From: Confluentibacter sediminis
GTDB lineage: Bacteria > Bacteroidota > Bacteroidia > Flavobacteriales > Flavobacteriaceae
Assembly (NCBI RefSeq): GCF_003258355.1
Contig: NZ_QKPO01000006.1
Span: 62,001-126,000 of the forward strand
DNA: 64,000 bases
Direction of reading: 5' to 3'
Positions 53,415 to 63,210 of the stretch are shown here, in pieces; the stretch's first letter is position 1, and each line of letters begins with the position of its first letter. The notes under the pieces were generated by a model, which did no database searches, was not told the DNA's origin, and worked only from the letters and a program-made list of their open reading frames with translations. Position numbers and translations under genes: made by a program.

Positions 53415-53750
53415 TTACATATCTAATTTATTAACTTTATTCATCATTTGAACCCCATGAACCAACGAAGCACCGCCCCGAATAGCCGCCGCCACATGTA
53501 AGGCTTCCATCATTTCTTCTTTAGTAATGCCTCGTTGTAAGCCATCGCCTGTATAAGCATCAATACAATAGGGGCACTGAATGGTGTGGGCAACAGCCAA
53601 GGCTATTAACGATTTTTCACGTTCGGTAAGTGCCCCTTCTTCAAATACTTTCCCATAGTAATCAAAGAATTTAGAACCTAATTCTTCATTCCATTCAGAG
53701 ATTTTTCCAAATTTTTTTAAATCGGCAGGATCATAATAAGTCTTTTGCAT
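53415..53750 (-). CDS. arsenosugar-associated carboxymuconolactone decarboxylase/peroxidase-like protein
   Basis: A 111-residue AhpD/CMD-family protein with the redox motif CPYCIDAYT (about Cys59, Cys62) and the AAIRGGASLVHG segment. This small group is regularly the first gene of arsenosugar operons. It may deal with oxidised arsenic or thiols, but the reaction is not established. It is the promoter-proximal gene here, with a palindromic operator candidate 35 bp upstream. Confidence 0.88.
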   Translation of the reverse strand: MQKTYYDPADLKKFGKISEWNEELGSKFFDYYGKVFEEGALTEREKSLIALAVAHTIQCPYCIDAYTGDGLQRGITKEEMMEALHVAAAIRGGASLVHGVQMMNKVNKLDM

Positions 53751-53784
53751 AGTAGATGTTTTTGTTTAAAAAAGAAAACTACTG

Positions 53785-53812
53785 ATTTAGGTCGAAAAAA
53801 ACTAACCTAAAT
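53785..53812. promoter_or_regulatory. candidate operator of the arsenosugar operon
   Basis: ATTTAGGT (53785-53792) and ACCTAAAT (53805-53812) form a perfect 8-bp inverted repeat with a 12-bp spacer, centred about 48 bp upstream of the first gene. The geometry (20 bp between half-site centres) suits a dimeric repressor. No regulator gene is nearby. Confidence 0.45.
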
Positions 53813-53883
53813 AACAAAAAGGACAATATATTTATAAGGTCGTGAAGTGTTTTAACAAGTATTATTAGTATTTGAAGGAATAA

Positions 53884-53915
53884 TTTGGATAACAACTTCA
53901 TCAAGGCTAATTTTG
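53884..53915 (+). promoter_or_regulatory. promoter of manA
   Basis: TTTG at 53884-53887 and TAATTTTG at 53908-53915, separated by 20 bp, match the Bacteroidota -33/-7 consensus. They lie 33 bp before the manA start. Confidence 0.6.
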
Positions 53916-53948
53916 ACGAATAATTTAATTTAATAAAGTTTTGTTATT

Positions 53949-54938
53949 ATGATATCAAATACATCTGCATTGTATCCTTTGAAATTCCAACCTATTTATA
54001 GTTATAGAATATGGGGTGGAGATAAACTTAAAACAGTATTAAATAAGAACTATGATGAAGACTTTATTGGTGAGTCATGGGAAATCTCGGATGTAGACGA
54101 TAATGAGACACAAGTTTTAGAAGGTTTTTTAAAGGGAAAGACATTAAGGGAATTAATTGATATTTATAAAGCTGATTTTGTAGGGAGTAAAGTATATAAG
54201 GAATTTGGTAATGAGTTTCCATTACTAATTAAATTTATAGATGCCAAAACGCCATTGTCTATTCAAGTACATCCAAGTAATGAGTTGGCAAAAGAACGCC
54301 ATAATTCATTTGGAAAAAATGAGATGTGGTATATTATGCAAGCTGATGAAGATGCCGAACTTATTGTTGGATTTAATAAAGCGGTGGAGAAAGAAGAATA
54401 CATACACCATTTAGAGGATTCAACCCTCATGGATATTCTAAATATTGAAAAAGTAAAGGTCGGCGATACCTTTTATATCCCAACAGGTCGTGTACATGCT
54501 ATTGGTGCGGGCGTTTTATTAGCGGAAATTCAACAAACATCCAATATTACTTATAGAATTTACGATTATAATCGCGTAGATGCTAAAACTGGAGAAACCA
54601 GAGAGCTGCATACGGCATTAGCGGTGGATGCTATTGATTATCAATGTTATGATACATACAAAACGGATTATAAGGCAGAATTAAATAAATCTAGCAAATT
54701 GGTGCATTCACCATATTTTAAAACCAATATTATTGAAATTGATGGCGACATGGAAAGGGATTATAGTCATCTTGATAGTTTTGTTATTTATATGTGTGTT
54801 GATGGTGGTTTAAAATTGGAATGTCATAATGAAAGCTATACTTTGAATAAAGGTGAGTCTATACTCATTCCGGCATCTATAAATCATATAAGATTAACAG
54901 CCTTACATAAATCCCGAATTTTAGAAGCCTCTTTATAA
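53949..54938 (+). CDS. manA: mannose-6-phosphate isomerase, class I
   Basis: A 329-residue type I phosphomannose isomerase. Zinc ligands are seen in SIQVHPSNE (Gln and His) and KNEMWYIM (Glu), with PTGRVHAIG holding another His; the second cupin half follows. The N-terminal YSYRIWGGDKL is typical of the short bacterial form. It interconverts fructose 6-phosphate and mannose 6-phosphate and may supply GDP-mannose for the exopolysaccharide locus that follows, though a gap of over 580 bp and its own promoter show that it is a separate unit. Confidence 0.94.
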   Translation: MISNTSALYPLKFQPIYSYRIWGGDKLKTVLNKNYDEDFIGESWEISDVDDNETQVLEGFLKGKTLRELIDIYKADFVGSKVYKEFGNEFPLLIKFIDAKTPLSIQVHPSNELAKERHNSFGKNEMWYIMQADEDAELIVGFNKAVEKEEYIHHLEDSTLMDILNIEKVKVGDTFYIPTGRVHAIGAGVLLAEIQQTSNITYRIYDYNRVDAKTGETRELHTALAVDAIDYQCYDTYKTDYKAELNKSSKLVHSPYFKTNIIEIDGDMERDYSHLDSFVIYMCVDGGLKLECHNESYTLNKGESILIPASINHIRLTALHKSRILEASL

Positions 54939-55522
54939 TACATTGCTATAGAATAACTTGCTTTAATGATAAAGCTTACTTCATGTAAAATTGATGTGGG
55001 ATGCTTTTTTTATTATTTCTAAATCAATTGAAAATATATTCTTAAAAAGTTTGGTTTTAATAATCAATACTTTTACAAGTAGAATTATTATTTAAGGTGA
55101 TTTTTTGTTTTAATAGAATTAAGCAATCTTTAAGAATCGTTAGATTAAAAAATCTAAAAGCCTTTATTTACAAGAATATCTCTAATGCTTTTCTGATAAT
55201 TCAAACAAAAATTTAAAATTAGATAGTATTAATAATTTCAAAAAATAGTAATTCAACGAATATTAATGCTATGTATAGAACATGTAATAGTTATAGTTTC
55301 ATTCTATATTATTTTTACACCGTAATAATATTGGACTAGAAAACAGTATTATAATAAATAAGACACCGAATTTTTGATTAATAGCGCATACATTGTATTG
55401 ACACAAAAACCCTTATGAATAATAATATATTCAATACATTAAAAAAAAATTTGTTTTAAAATAACTTAATTTAATATGATTTGGCAACCAAGTAGCCAAA
55501 AAGTTGTTTAAATAATTGCTAT
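54939..55522 (+). other. AT-rich intergenic region, leader of the exopolysaccharide locus
   Basis: No gene is seen. An imperfect hairpin (AAAGC ... GCTTTTTTT, 54971-55011) may terminate manA. A possible promoter, TTTG at 55450-55453 and TATGATTTG ending at 55483, stands in front of the WcaJ-like gene. It is overlapped by the inverted repeat TTGGC-N9-GCCAA (55481-55499), a possible regulator site. Confidence 0.4.
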
Positions 55523-56878
55523 ATGAAAACTAGGAGTTACTCTCATTTAATTATTCCCTTCTCCATAATAATACATTTAACTATCATTAATGGTGTTTTG
55601 TATATTATGACTCCTGAAACTTACCAAAATGTTTTAAGTATATTGTATTATAACATTTCTTGGTTAATCATTACATATACTTTAAATTATTACCCAACTG
55701 CTCGTAAGGAACAGTTTATGACTAACATCAAGAAAATGTTTTATCTATACTTGATTTATGGTCTCGCTTATTTCTCTTGGTTTGGGTTTACCGGTAATTT
55801 GCCTAATCTTATTCAATATCATTTTTTAGTTTATTTAGTGATTTGTGTATTACTTACTATATACAGATTTATCTTCTATTATTTTATACGAAATTACAGG
55901 CTAAAAGGAGGTAATTATGTTAATGTAGTCGTTATAGGAAGGGACAAAAACCTAAAAAAGATACGTCGTGTTTTTGATAATCCATATTTTGGGTACCGAT
56001 ACTGTGGTTTTTTTGATGATGGCGCTTCAGCTAGTCCAACTTACCTAGGAGGATTTTTTGATTGCTTTAAGTATATAATAGATAATGATGTAGATGAGGT
56101 GTATTGTACAGCGGCCAAACTTTCTAAGTCAGAACTTCAAAGCCTAATTAATTTTGCAGATAACAATTTAATTAAGCTTAAAATTATTCCAGATAATAAG
56201 GATGTTTTTACCAGAGCTATGAGCATCCAGAAATATGATAATATTCCCGTCCTGGATTTGAGAACATTGCCATTGGATACTGAATTTTCCCGTATTGGTA
56301 AGCGTGTATTTGACTTGGTCTTTTCTTCTTTGGTAATTGTTACATTGCTTTCGTGGCTAATACCCATTTTATATGTGCTTATTAAGCTTGAATCCCCTGG
56401 TCCCATATTTTTTATGCAAAAAAGGAATGGACTAAAACGCAGAGCTTTTATGTGTATTAAGTTTAGATCTATGACTTACAATGGTGAAGCACATAGCAAG
56501 ATGGCTACTAGAAATGATTTGCGTGTTACAAAAATTGGTAGAATCATGAGAAAAACCAGTATAGATGAACTTCCTCAGTTTTTCAATGTTTTTATGGGGC
56601 ATATGAGTGTTGTGGGGCCTCGTCCGCATATGGAGCTTCAAACTACCGATTATGAAATATCAGTTGATAAATATCTTGTTAGACATTTTGTAAAACCAGG
56701 TATAACAGGTTTGGCCCAAATAAGTGGTTATAGAGGTGAGGTTAGTAAACCTTCAGATATTTTAAACAGAATTAGGTTAGATATTTTTTATGTAGAAAAA
56801 TGGTCTTGGCTATTGGATGTGAAAATTATAATTAAAACAGTAACCAATGCTATAATTGGTGAAGAAAAAGCATACTAA
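55523..56878 (+). CDS. undecaprenyl-phosphate sugar-phosphate transferase (WcaJ-like)
   Basis: A 451-residue polyprenyl glycosylphosphotransferase. Four to five N-terminal membrane segments precede a central Rossmann-like CoA-binding domain (VVVIGRDKNLKKIRR), another membrane segment (about 260-290), and the catalytic domain with FFMQKRNGLKRRAF, CIKFRSM, RKTSIDELPQFFNV and GPRPHM. It loads the first sugar phosphate onto undecaprenyl phosphate to start exopolysaccharide repeat-unit synthesis. It is the first gene of the locus. Confidence 0.93.
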   Translation: MKTRSYSHLIIPFSIIIHLTIINGVLYIMTPETYQNVLSILYYNISWLIITYTLNYYPTARKEQFMTNIKKMFYLYLIYGLAYFSWFGFTGNLPNLIQYHFLVYLVICVLLTIYRFIFYYFIRNYRLKGGNYVNVVVIGRDKNLKKIRRVFDNPYFGYRYCGFFDDGASASPTYLGGFFDCFKYIIDNDVDEVYCTAAKLSKSELQSLINFADNNLIKLKIIPDNKDVFTRAMSIQKYDNIPVLDLRTLPLDTEFSRIGKRVFDLVFSSLVIVTLLSWLIPILYVLIKLESPGPIFFMQKRNGLKRRAFMCIKFRSMTYNGEAHSKMATRNDLRVTKIGRIMRKTSIDELPQFFNVFMGHMSVVGPRPHMELQTTDYEISVDKYLVRHFVKPGITGLAQISGYRGEVSKPSDILNRIRLDIFYVEKWSWLLDVKIIIKTVTNAIIGEEKAY

Positions 56879-56912
56879 AAGTAAAACAATATTAATTAAA
56901 TAACAGATATTT

Positions 56913-57386
56913 ATGAGTTGGTTTGTATTATGTGTAAAAGAACAACAAGAACTAGAAGTAGCAAATATACTGGAAAGAATGAATGTAGAAGTGTTTTGTC
57001 CAGTTGTGAGAGATACAAGGGATTGGAGCGACAACAAAAAAGTTGTGGAAACACCTTTGTTTAAATCTTTTGTTTTCGTTAATCTTGAAGAAAAATATAG
57101 AGGCCTTGTCTTTGGAGCTCCAGGCGTAGTACGTTATTTGTTTTGGCAAGGTAAACCTGCAGTTGTTTCCAATGAAGAAATATGGACTATGAAAAAATGG
57201 ATGGCAGACGATAGTAATGATGTGGAAGCACTTTCAAAATTAATTCCAGGCAGTGAAATCATGATAGAGAAAGGTGTGCAAAAAGATCATAGCGGTATCG
57301 TGTATTGGGTTAGAAAAAACAATGTGTCCTTTTTATTAAAGGAAATGGGGGTTGTCGCTCAAGCCAAACTTAAAGACGTCGTATAA
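56913..57386 (+). CDS. UpxY-family transcription antiterminator (NusG-like)
   Basis: A 157-residue NusG-N domain protein with a C-terminal KOW-like domain. The N-terminus SWFVLCVKEQQELEVANIL and FKSFVFVNL fit the NGN fold; GSEIMIEKGVQKDHSGIV fits the KOW region. UpxY proteins bind RNA polymerase in the leader of their own polysaccharide operon and prevent early termination. Here it is the second gene, after the WcaJ-like transferase, rather than the first, and is followed by a 369-bp untranslated gap. Confidence 0.88.
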   Translation: MSWFVLCVKEQQELEVANILERMNVEVFCPVVRDTRDWSDNKKVVETPLFKSFVFVNLEEKYRGLVFGAPGVVRYLFWQGKPAVVSNEEIWTMKKWMADDSNDVEALSKLIPGSEIMIEKGVQKDHSGIVYWVRKNNVSFLLKEMGVVAQAKLKDVV

Positions 57387-57755
57387 TACGGTTAATTTTA
57401 ATTTATAGAATAACCCAAATATTATATGAATAAACTCTAAAAAGTTAAATGATATTTATATATCTATTTTTATCATATTAAATGATTACTTTTTGTATTT
57501 AAACCCCGATAAAAATCTATATCCTGTAAATTTTAATTAATTCGCTTTTCAACTTATTTAGTTGCTTTGAAATATTAAAAAAAAAATGTTTCTTTGAGAT
57601 TGTATTCTTAGAAATTAGTATAGAAACATGTTTAAATAACACGATAAATAGCTAGGTTTACGTTAATTTTATAAATCTCACTTTATTTAATTCTTTTATA
57701 AATAATAAATTATTTTGATTCACATATTACATTCATATAAATATAATCTGCAACT
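57387..57755 (+). other. AT-rich intergenic stretch after UpxY
   Basis: No gene, clear terminator or consensus -7 element was found in these 369 bp. It is almost pure A/T with a few short C-containing blocks (AACCCCGATAAAA). It may hold a leader or antitermination site for the following genes, but nothing diagnostic is visible. Confidence 0.4.
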
Positions 57756-60044
57756 ATGGAAAAAGATATTATGAAAATACTACGCAGCTATTTGCGTTAT
57801 TGGTATTTGTTTTTAATAGGAGGAGCAATATGTGTTGCACTTGCTTTTTTGTATATCAGATATGAGGTGGTGCCCCAATACTATATTAGTGGAAAGATTT
57901 TGCTTAATGATAAAGAGCAAGGGAATGGTGCTTCGGGAACAGAATCGTTAAGTAATCTTGGCTTGATAAAAATGTCTAGAAATATTCAAGATGAAATTGG
58001 GGTATTTCAATCCTATGATTTAATGGCCATAACCTTGGAAGAATTGGGTTTGGGTGTTGGGTATTATGCGCAAGGTAGATTTGGTGATGTAGAATTGTAT
58101 GGAGAAGCCCTCCCTTTTAAAGTGCAATTATATGATAGTCTTCCCATTTTACAATATGGGAAGGTGGGCAATATTTCAATATTAGATGAGCAAACTTATA
58201 AGCTAGACACGTTTGATTCTGAGGATCAAGTAAAGAGTATGACCTATAATTTTGGGAAGATTATAAGTACACCTTCCGGATCCTTTAGTGTGGAATGGAA
58301 TTCAAATGATGGCGATTTCATATCAAAAGCCCCAATATCCATAGTATTTCGTAATGTGGAGAATATGGCCATGGGCTATAGTCAAAATTTAACGGTTTTT
58401 CCAGTTAGTGCAGAAGGAGGGGGGCTTTTAGAAGTAAGTTTAACAGATGCTATTCCCCAAAGAGGTGTTGACCTTATTAATAAGCACATTGAAGTATACG
58501 CTCGCAAATCTGCTGAAAACAAAAATGTATTAGCAAATACAACGCTTGAATTAGTAGATCAACGATTGGAACTCTTGACTGGAGAATTGGGAAATGCGGA
58601 AAGGGATGTGGAGGTTTTTAAAAGAAGTAATAATCTTACAAATGTTGAGGCGGATGCATCGCGATTTGTCACGCTTGCAGATGAAGCAAGTCGTGAATTA
58701 ATTACTGTTAGAGCAGAAATAGATGCTATAAAGTCTTTAGAAATGAACGTGGAACAATCTAATTTAGAATCTTCTTCAGTGGTCACTTCTTTTAATATTC
58801 AAAATCCGTCGTTGATTTCATTACTTTCCAAATATAATGAGCAACTTTATAGCAGGAAAGCGATGATTAGAAATACGGGACAGAGCAATCCGTTACTGGT
58901 CGAATTGGATAGACAATTGAGGGATATGAAAACTACTATTTTAAATAATGTTCAAAGTATTAAATCCAGTCTACTTAAAACTGAACGGGATATATTAAAC
59001 AAATCGAATCAATATAAATCGAAAATATCTTCTGTCCCTACAGCGGAAAGAACCTTATTTGACATTAATAGGGATCAGAGTATTAAGCAACAGTTGTATC
59101 TATATCTCTTACAAAAAAGGGAAGAGGAGGCCTTATCCATAAGTGCACCGTTTTCTGATACACGAATCATAGAGACTCCAAGGTCTACCAGCTATCCCAT
59201 AAGTCCCAATAAAACATCCATATATTTGGGAGCGATGCTCTTTGGTTTATTTGTACCATTTGTTTTTGTGTTTGTCAAACAAAATTTAAACACAAAAGTA
59301 GGTTCTACAGATGATATTAAAGCCTTAACGGATACTATGATATTAGGCTCTATTGCAAGTAGCAAGCATAAGGAAACTATCGTAGTATCTGAGAACAATG
59401 TGTCTGCTGCATCGGAGTTATTCCGTTTAATGCGATTTAATTTAAAATTCATTTCTAAGGGTGAGGATAAGCAGGTAATAATGGTTACCTCCGGAAAGAA
59501 AGGTGAAGGTAAAACATTTATTTCTGTGAATTTAGGAGCCAGTTTGGCCATTACAGGAAAAAAAGTAGTGGTATTAGGATTCGATTTGAGGGCTCCTAGA
59601 TTGATGAAAGACGTTGGGCTTCAGTATAAACATGGTATTACGGATTATATTGTAGATCGTCAGGTAGAAGTGACCGATATTATAGTGCGTTATAAGGGTA
59701 ATCCGAATCTGGATTTTATCGCTTCGGGAACCATCCCTCCAAATCCCGGGGAATTAATGCTTAGCGACCGTGTCAGTGAGCTGATAGCAATACTTAAGCA
59801 GACGTATGACTATATTATTATTGATACACCTCCCATTGGTAAAGTGGCGGATGCCTTTTCGCTTAGGAACTATGTAGATTCTACCTTGTATATAGTAAGA
59901 AGTAATTATACCACCAAATCTGAGATTAAAGGCATTAATGATATCACACTTAATAAAAAGTTAGACCAGGTCATGATCGTTTTCAATGATGTGAAGTTCG
60001 ATAAATCATCTACGTACGGTTATGGAGAAAAACTAGGTAAATAA
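57756..60044 (+). CDS. Wzc-like exopolysaccharide chain-length/tyrosine autokinase
   Basis: A 762-residue protein with an N-terminal Wzz domain, membrane helices at about 18-36 and 490-510, long periplasmic coiled coils (about 265-420), and a cytoplasmic BY-kinase. The kinase has Walker A SGKKGEGKT (about 578), Walker A' VVLGFDLRAPR and Walker B YIIIDTPP. It would control polymer length and export. The C-terminal tail has only two tyrosines (TYGYG), fewer than the usual cluster. No Wza export protein gene is adjacent. Confidence 0.92.
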   Translation: MEKDIMKILRSYLRYWYLFLIGGAICVALAFLYIRYEVVPQYYISGKILLNDKEQGNGASGTESLSNLGLIKMSRNIQDEIGVFQSYDLMAITLEELGLGVGYYAQGRFGDVELYGEALPFKVQLYDSLPILQYGKVGNISILDEQTYKLDTFDSEDQVKSMTYNFGKIISTPSGSFSVEWNSNDGDFISKAPISIVFRNVENMAMGYSQNLTVFPVSAEGGGLLEVSLTDAIPQRGVDLINKHIEVYARKSAENKNVLANTTLELVDQRLELLTGELGNAERDVEVFKRSNNLTNVEADASRFVTLADEASRELITVRAEIDAIKSLEMNVEQSNLESSSVVTSFNIQNPSLISLLSKYNEQLYSRKAMIRNTGQSNPLLVELDRQLRDMKTTILNNVQSIKSSLLKTERDILNKSNQYKSKISSVPTAERTLFDINRDQSIKQQLYLYLLQKREEEALSISAPFSDTRIIETPRSTSYPISPNKTSIYLGAMLFGLFVPFVFVFVKQNLNTKVGSTDDIKALTDTMILGSIASSKHKETIVVSENNVSAASELFRLMRFNLKFISKGEDKQVIMVTSGKKGEGKTFISVNLGASLAITGKKVVVLGFDLRAPRLMKDVGLQYKHGITDYIVDRQVEVTDIIVRYKGNPNLDFIASGTIPPNPGELMLSDRVSELIAILKQTYDYIIIDTPPIGKVADAFSLRNYVDSTLYIVRSNYTTKSEIKGINDITLNKKLDQVMIVFNDVKFDKSSTYGYGEKLGK

Positions 60045-60141
60045 AATAGATGCATTAATATTTAGCAATCAAGATGGAGAGTTTTTTGCAAGAATTGCAG
60101 TGATGGTTTATAACCTTCTCCCCATCTAAATAAACGAAAGT

Positions 60142-60180
60142 CGCTTATGCTGGCATGTTAAATAAAGTTTTAAATAAGCG
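60142..60180. other. inverted repeat between the Wzc-like and acyltransferase genes
   Basis: CGCTTAT (60142-60148) and ATAAGCG (60174-60180) form a 7-bp stem around 25 bases, in the 199-bp gap. No T-run follows. Confidence 0.3.
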
Positions 60181-60243
60181 TAAAGTACCTAAAGCATTTA
60201 AGTGAAATGGTACATTATTGATAAGCACTCAAAATTATAAAAA

Positions 60244-61389
60244 GTGAGTAAAACAGGGCATAATAAGCATATTAAAATTTTAGACATAGCGAAAGGGTTA
60301 AGTATTATTTTAATGACACTTGTGCACTATCCTTTTACTCAAGGAGATAATGTTTATCCAAATCTTAGTTTTTTAATTAATGATGTTTTGATGATTTTTG
60401 TAGTGCCGATTTTTATTTTTATATCAGGGTATTTAATGAACGATGGCTCCAGTTTCAAGGCGTTTTTGTTTGATAAAATAGACGCATTAATAAAACCTCT
60501 GATTGGGTTTTTATTTAGCATTACAATTTTAAATATCATAAAATATAGCATAACGGCTGATTCTATAGGTTTGCATGGAATAATAAGTCCAGTTAACGCC
60601 TTGTTATCGGTAGTTATATTTGGTAACTTAGGGTTTGTAAATTACGCCTTGTGGTTTATAGTGGCCTTGTTTTGGGGATTACTAGCATTAAAAGGGGGAA
60701 TAATTATTTGGGATTTAAAAAAACCATTGAAGTATGTGCTTTTATCAATTTTCGTCTTACTCTTGGTCATTCTAAATAGAACTAGCGTTACTGCATATTA
60801 TGTGGTATACGTGCCTGTGTTTTTTACTTTTTTGGGCTTAGGATATATCTTTAAAAAATGGAGTGACCGATATTTTAATGGGATTTCATTTTTTTACAGT
60901 AACGTTATGTTTGTTTTTCCCATATTGTTTAGTATCGGATGGTTTGTTTTAAATAAGTTTAAGCTCAGAACCGATTTGGATTTATTCCTATTTGTTTTTA
61001 ATTATCACTATTTATTATTATTATCTATAATGGGTATTTTTTCTGTCTTTTTTTTCTGTCGTTATCTTGAAAAGATACCCTACTTAAACACGGTTTTAAT
61101 TGAATGTTCTAGAGCTAGTTTTTTTATTTTAGGACTTCATATCTTTATATTAGATGTATACAGACACATTTTTGACTTAAAGGTATATGATCCCCTATTA
61201 CATTTTTTTCTATTTGGGTTCAACATATTTCTATGTTACATTATTTATAGAATATTAATTCAAACGCCATTTATTCGCCTTCTATTTGTTCCTTTAAAAA
61301 GAATAGAACTATCTGAAAGTGAAATTAGACTATTGAAGTTTAAACCTATAAATAGACTGATACCTAAAGAAATCTTAGTTTTAAACTAA
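60244..61389 (+). CDS. acyltransferase family 3 membrane protein
   Basis: A 381-residue membrane protein with about ten hydrophobic segments and the AT3 signature IKILDIAKGLSIILMTLVHY (the His is the catalytic candidate). It starts with GTG at 60244. Members move O-acetyl or other acyl groups onto cell-surface glycans; a role in decorating the exopolysaccharide encoded here is likely. It lies after a 199-bp gap and before a GT2 gene. Confidence 0.85.
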   Translation: MSKTGHNKHIKILDIAKGLSIILMTLVHYPFTQGDNVYPNLSFLINDVLMIFVVPIFIFISGYLMNDGSSFKAFLFDKIDALIKPLIGFLFSITILNIIKYSITADSIGLHGIISPVNALLSVVIFGNLGFVNYALWFIVALFWGLLALKGGIIIWDLKKPLKYVLLSIFVLLLVILNRTSVTAYYVVYVPVFFTFLGLGYIFKKWSDRYFNGISFFYSNVMFVFPILFSIGWFVLNKFKLRTDLDLFLFVFNYHYLLLLSIMGIFSVFFFCRYLEKIPYLNTVLIECSRASFFILGLHIFILDVYRHIFDLKVYDPLLHFFLFGFNIFLCYIIYRILIQTPFIRLLFVPLKRIELSESEIRLLKFKPINRLIPKEILVLN

Positions 61390-61431
61390 ATACAAATGGT
61401 TTTTAAAGAATAAAAGTATATTTAAATCTAA

Positions 61432-62388
61432 ATGATTGAAGTAGATAAAAATAACCCACTAGTGTCTGTTTGTATTCCTATGTATAATGCCAGCCTTTAT
61501 GTTGAAGAAACGATGCAAAGGATTAAAGACCAGACATATAATAATATTGAGGTTATTATTGTAGATGACGGCTCTAGCGACAGGTCGGTTGAAATAGTAA
61601 GTTCGTTTTTAAGCAACAATATTAAGTTATATCATAACCCAAGCAAAGGTGCTAATGCAGCTCGAAATTATGCATTCGAAAAATCTTCTGGAGATTATAT
61701 TAAATTTATGGATGCAGATGATTATTGTTCCATTAAATTAATAGAGAAGCAAGTTGACATGTTACAAAAACAAGGCACTGAAACATCCTTTGTTTTTTCA
61801 CCACTAAAAATGTTATTTCCTAATGGAGATATCGTGTCACCTAGGAGAGGAATAGATAAAGATTATGATCCTGCCATTGGATTACTGATAGATATTTGGA
61901 ATGGACTTGGATTTAATTGTCCATTATGCCATTTAATGCCAAGAAAATTGGTGACGCTTTCAGGGGGATGGGATGAAACTATATTAAAAAATCAGGATGG
62001 TGAATATTTTGCAAGACTTTATAATAAAGCTGATAAGGCATTATCACTAACAGAGGAGTATGTTGTATGGAGACAAACAGGAACAGGCGTAAGTTCCGTA
62101 CTATCATCAAAAGCCATTGAATCGGTCTTAACGACTTATGATATCATTATTGGTATCATTCTTCAATATAATAATGATATACAGCACAAAGAAATTTGTG
62201 AAAAATATGTAGGGAATTTTGTGTATGAAAATTATATATATGATTCTAATTTATATAATAAAGTACATGTGATACTTAAAAAGTATGATTTAAGTTTTAG
62301 ACTTCCTAATAGAAAAGTGTTGAGTTTACTAAGAAAACTGTTGGGATGGAAACAAAGTGTTAAATTAATTCATAAATATAATTTGTAA
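61432..62388 (+). CDS. family 2 glycosyltransferase
   Basis: A 318-residue GT-A enzyme: VSVCIPMYNASLYVEE, IVDDGSSDRS, the sugar-nucleotide/metal motif KFMDADDYCS (about 100) and a QDGEYFARL acidic motif (about 190). It is cytoplasmic and presumably adds a sugar to the lipid-linked repeat unit. Its stop overlaps the start of the next gene by one base (TAATG). Confidence 0.88.
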   Translation: MIEVDKNNPLVSVCIPMYNASLYVEETMQRIKDQTYNNIEVIIVDDGSSDRSVEIVSSFLSNNIKLYHNPSKGANAARNYAFEKSSGDYIKFMDADDYCSIKLIEKQVDMLQKQGTETSFVFSPLKMLFPNGDIVSPRRGIDKDYDPAIGLLIDIWNGLGFNCPLCHLMPRKLVTLSGGWDETILKNQDGEYFARLYNKADKALSLTEEYVVWRQTGTGVSSVLSSKAIESVLTTYDIIIGIILQYNNDIQHKEICEKYVGNFVYENYIYDSNLYNKVHVILKKYDLSFRLPNRKVLSLLRKLLGWKQSVKLIHKYNL

Positions 62389-63191
62389 TGATTCCAAAAA
62401 GAATTCACCTTTGTTGGTTTAGTAATGATGAGATTCCACCATTTTTAAAAAGGTGTATAGATACATGGAAGGAGATAATGCCCTCTTATGAAATTAGGAT
62501 TTGGGATGCTTCAAGTTTCGACTTTAATTCTGTTCCTTTTGTAAGAGACGCCTATGCAGCCCGCAAATGGGCATTTGTAACAGATTATATCAGGTTGTAT
62601 GCACTTTATAAAGAAGGAGGTATTTATTTAGATTCTGATGTTAGAGTATTTAAACCATTTGATGAATGGTTAAATCGAGGTTTTTTTAGTGGAATAGAAA
62701 TTGTTCCAGGAATGTACGAGGATAACAAAAAGTATTTAGACGAAAACGCAAAACCCATTAATCCTGAAGATCGATTTCATGGCATTGGTATTAATGCTGC
62801 TATTATGGCTGCAGAACCTAATCATCCTTACATGAAAGATTGCTTAGAAGCTTATAATAACATGTCATTTTATAAAGAAGATGGCTCCATCGATTTAAAT
62901 AATATTGTAATTGGCTCTTATATATCTAAAGTAGCAGAAAAGTATGGTTTTGTTTACAAAGATGAGCAACAAATATTAAAGGAAAATATGTTGATTTTGC
63001 CTTCAAATGTTTTAGTAGGTAATACCTTGTATTTAGATAAAAACTCTTATGCTATTCATTTATGTAATGGAAGTTGGCATGACAACAGAACATCATTTGA
63101 GTCTTTTCTTCATAAATTGAAAAATAATTATCCTTCTCTTGATAAAATGATTGGATTTTTGAAAAAAGTAAATAATAGGCTAAAAAAATGA
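62388..63191 (+). CDS. GT32-type glycosyltransferase
   Basis: A 267-residue protein of the capsular glycosyltransferase/GT32 group. It begins IPKRIHLCWFSND, has WKEIMPSYEIRIWD, DYIRLYALYKEGGIYLDSDV with the DXD metal motif (about 83-85), and HLCNGSWHD near the C-terminus. It would transfer a hexose in repeat-unit assembly. The start overlaps the previous stop (TAATG), implying coupling. Confidence 0.88.
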   Translation: MIPKRIHLCWFSNDEIPPFLKRCIDTWKEIMPSYEIRIWDASSFDFNSVPFVRDAYAARKWAFVTDYIRLYALYKEGGIYLDSDVRVFKPFDEWLNRGFFSGIEIVPGMYEDNKKYLDENAKPINPEDRFHGIGINAAIMAAEPNHPYMKDCLEAYNNMSFYKEDGSIDLNNIVIGSYISKVAEKYGFVYKDEQQILKENMLILPSNVLVGNTLYLDKNSYAIHLCNGSWHDNRTSFESFLHKLKNNYPSLDKMIGFLKKVNNRLKK

Positions 63192-63210
63192 TTTCTAATC
63201 ATTGTAAATT

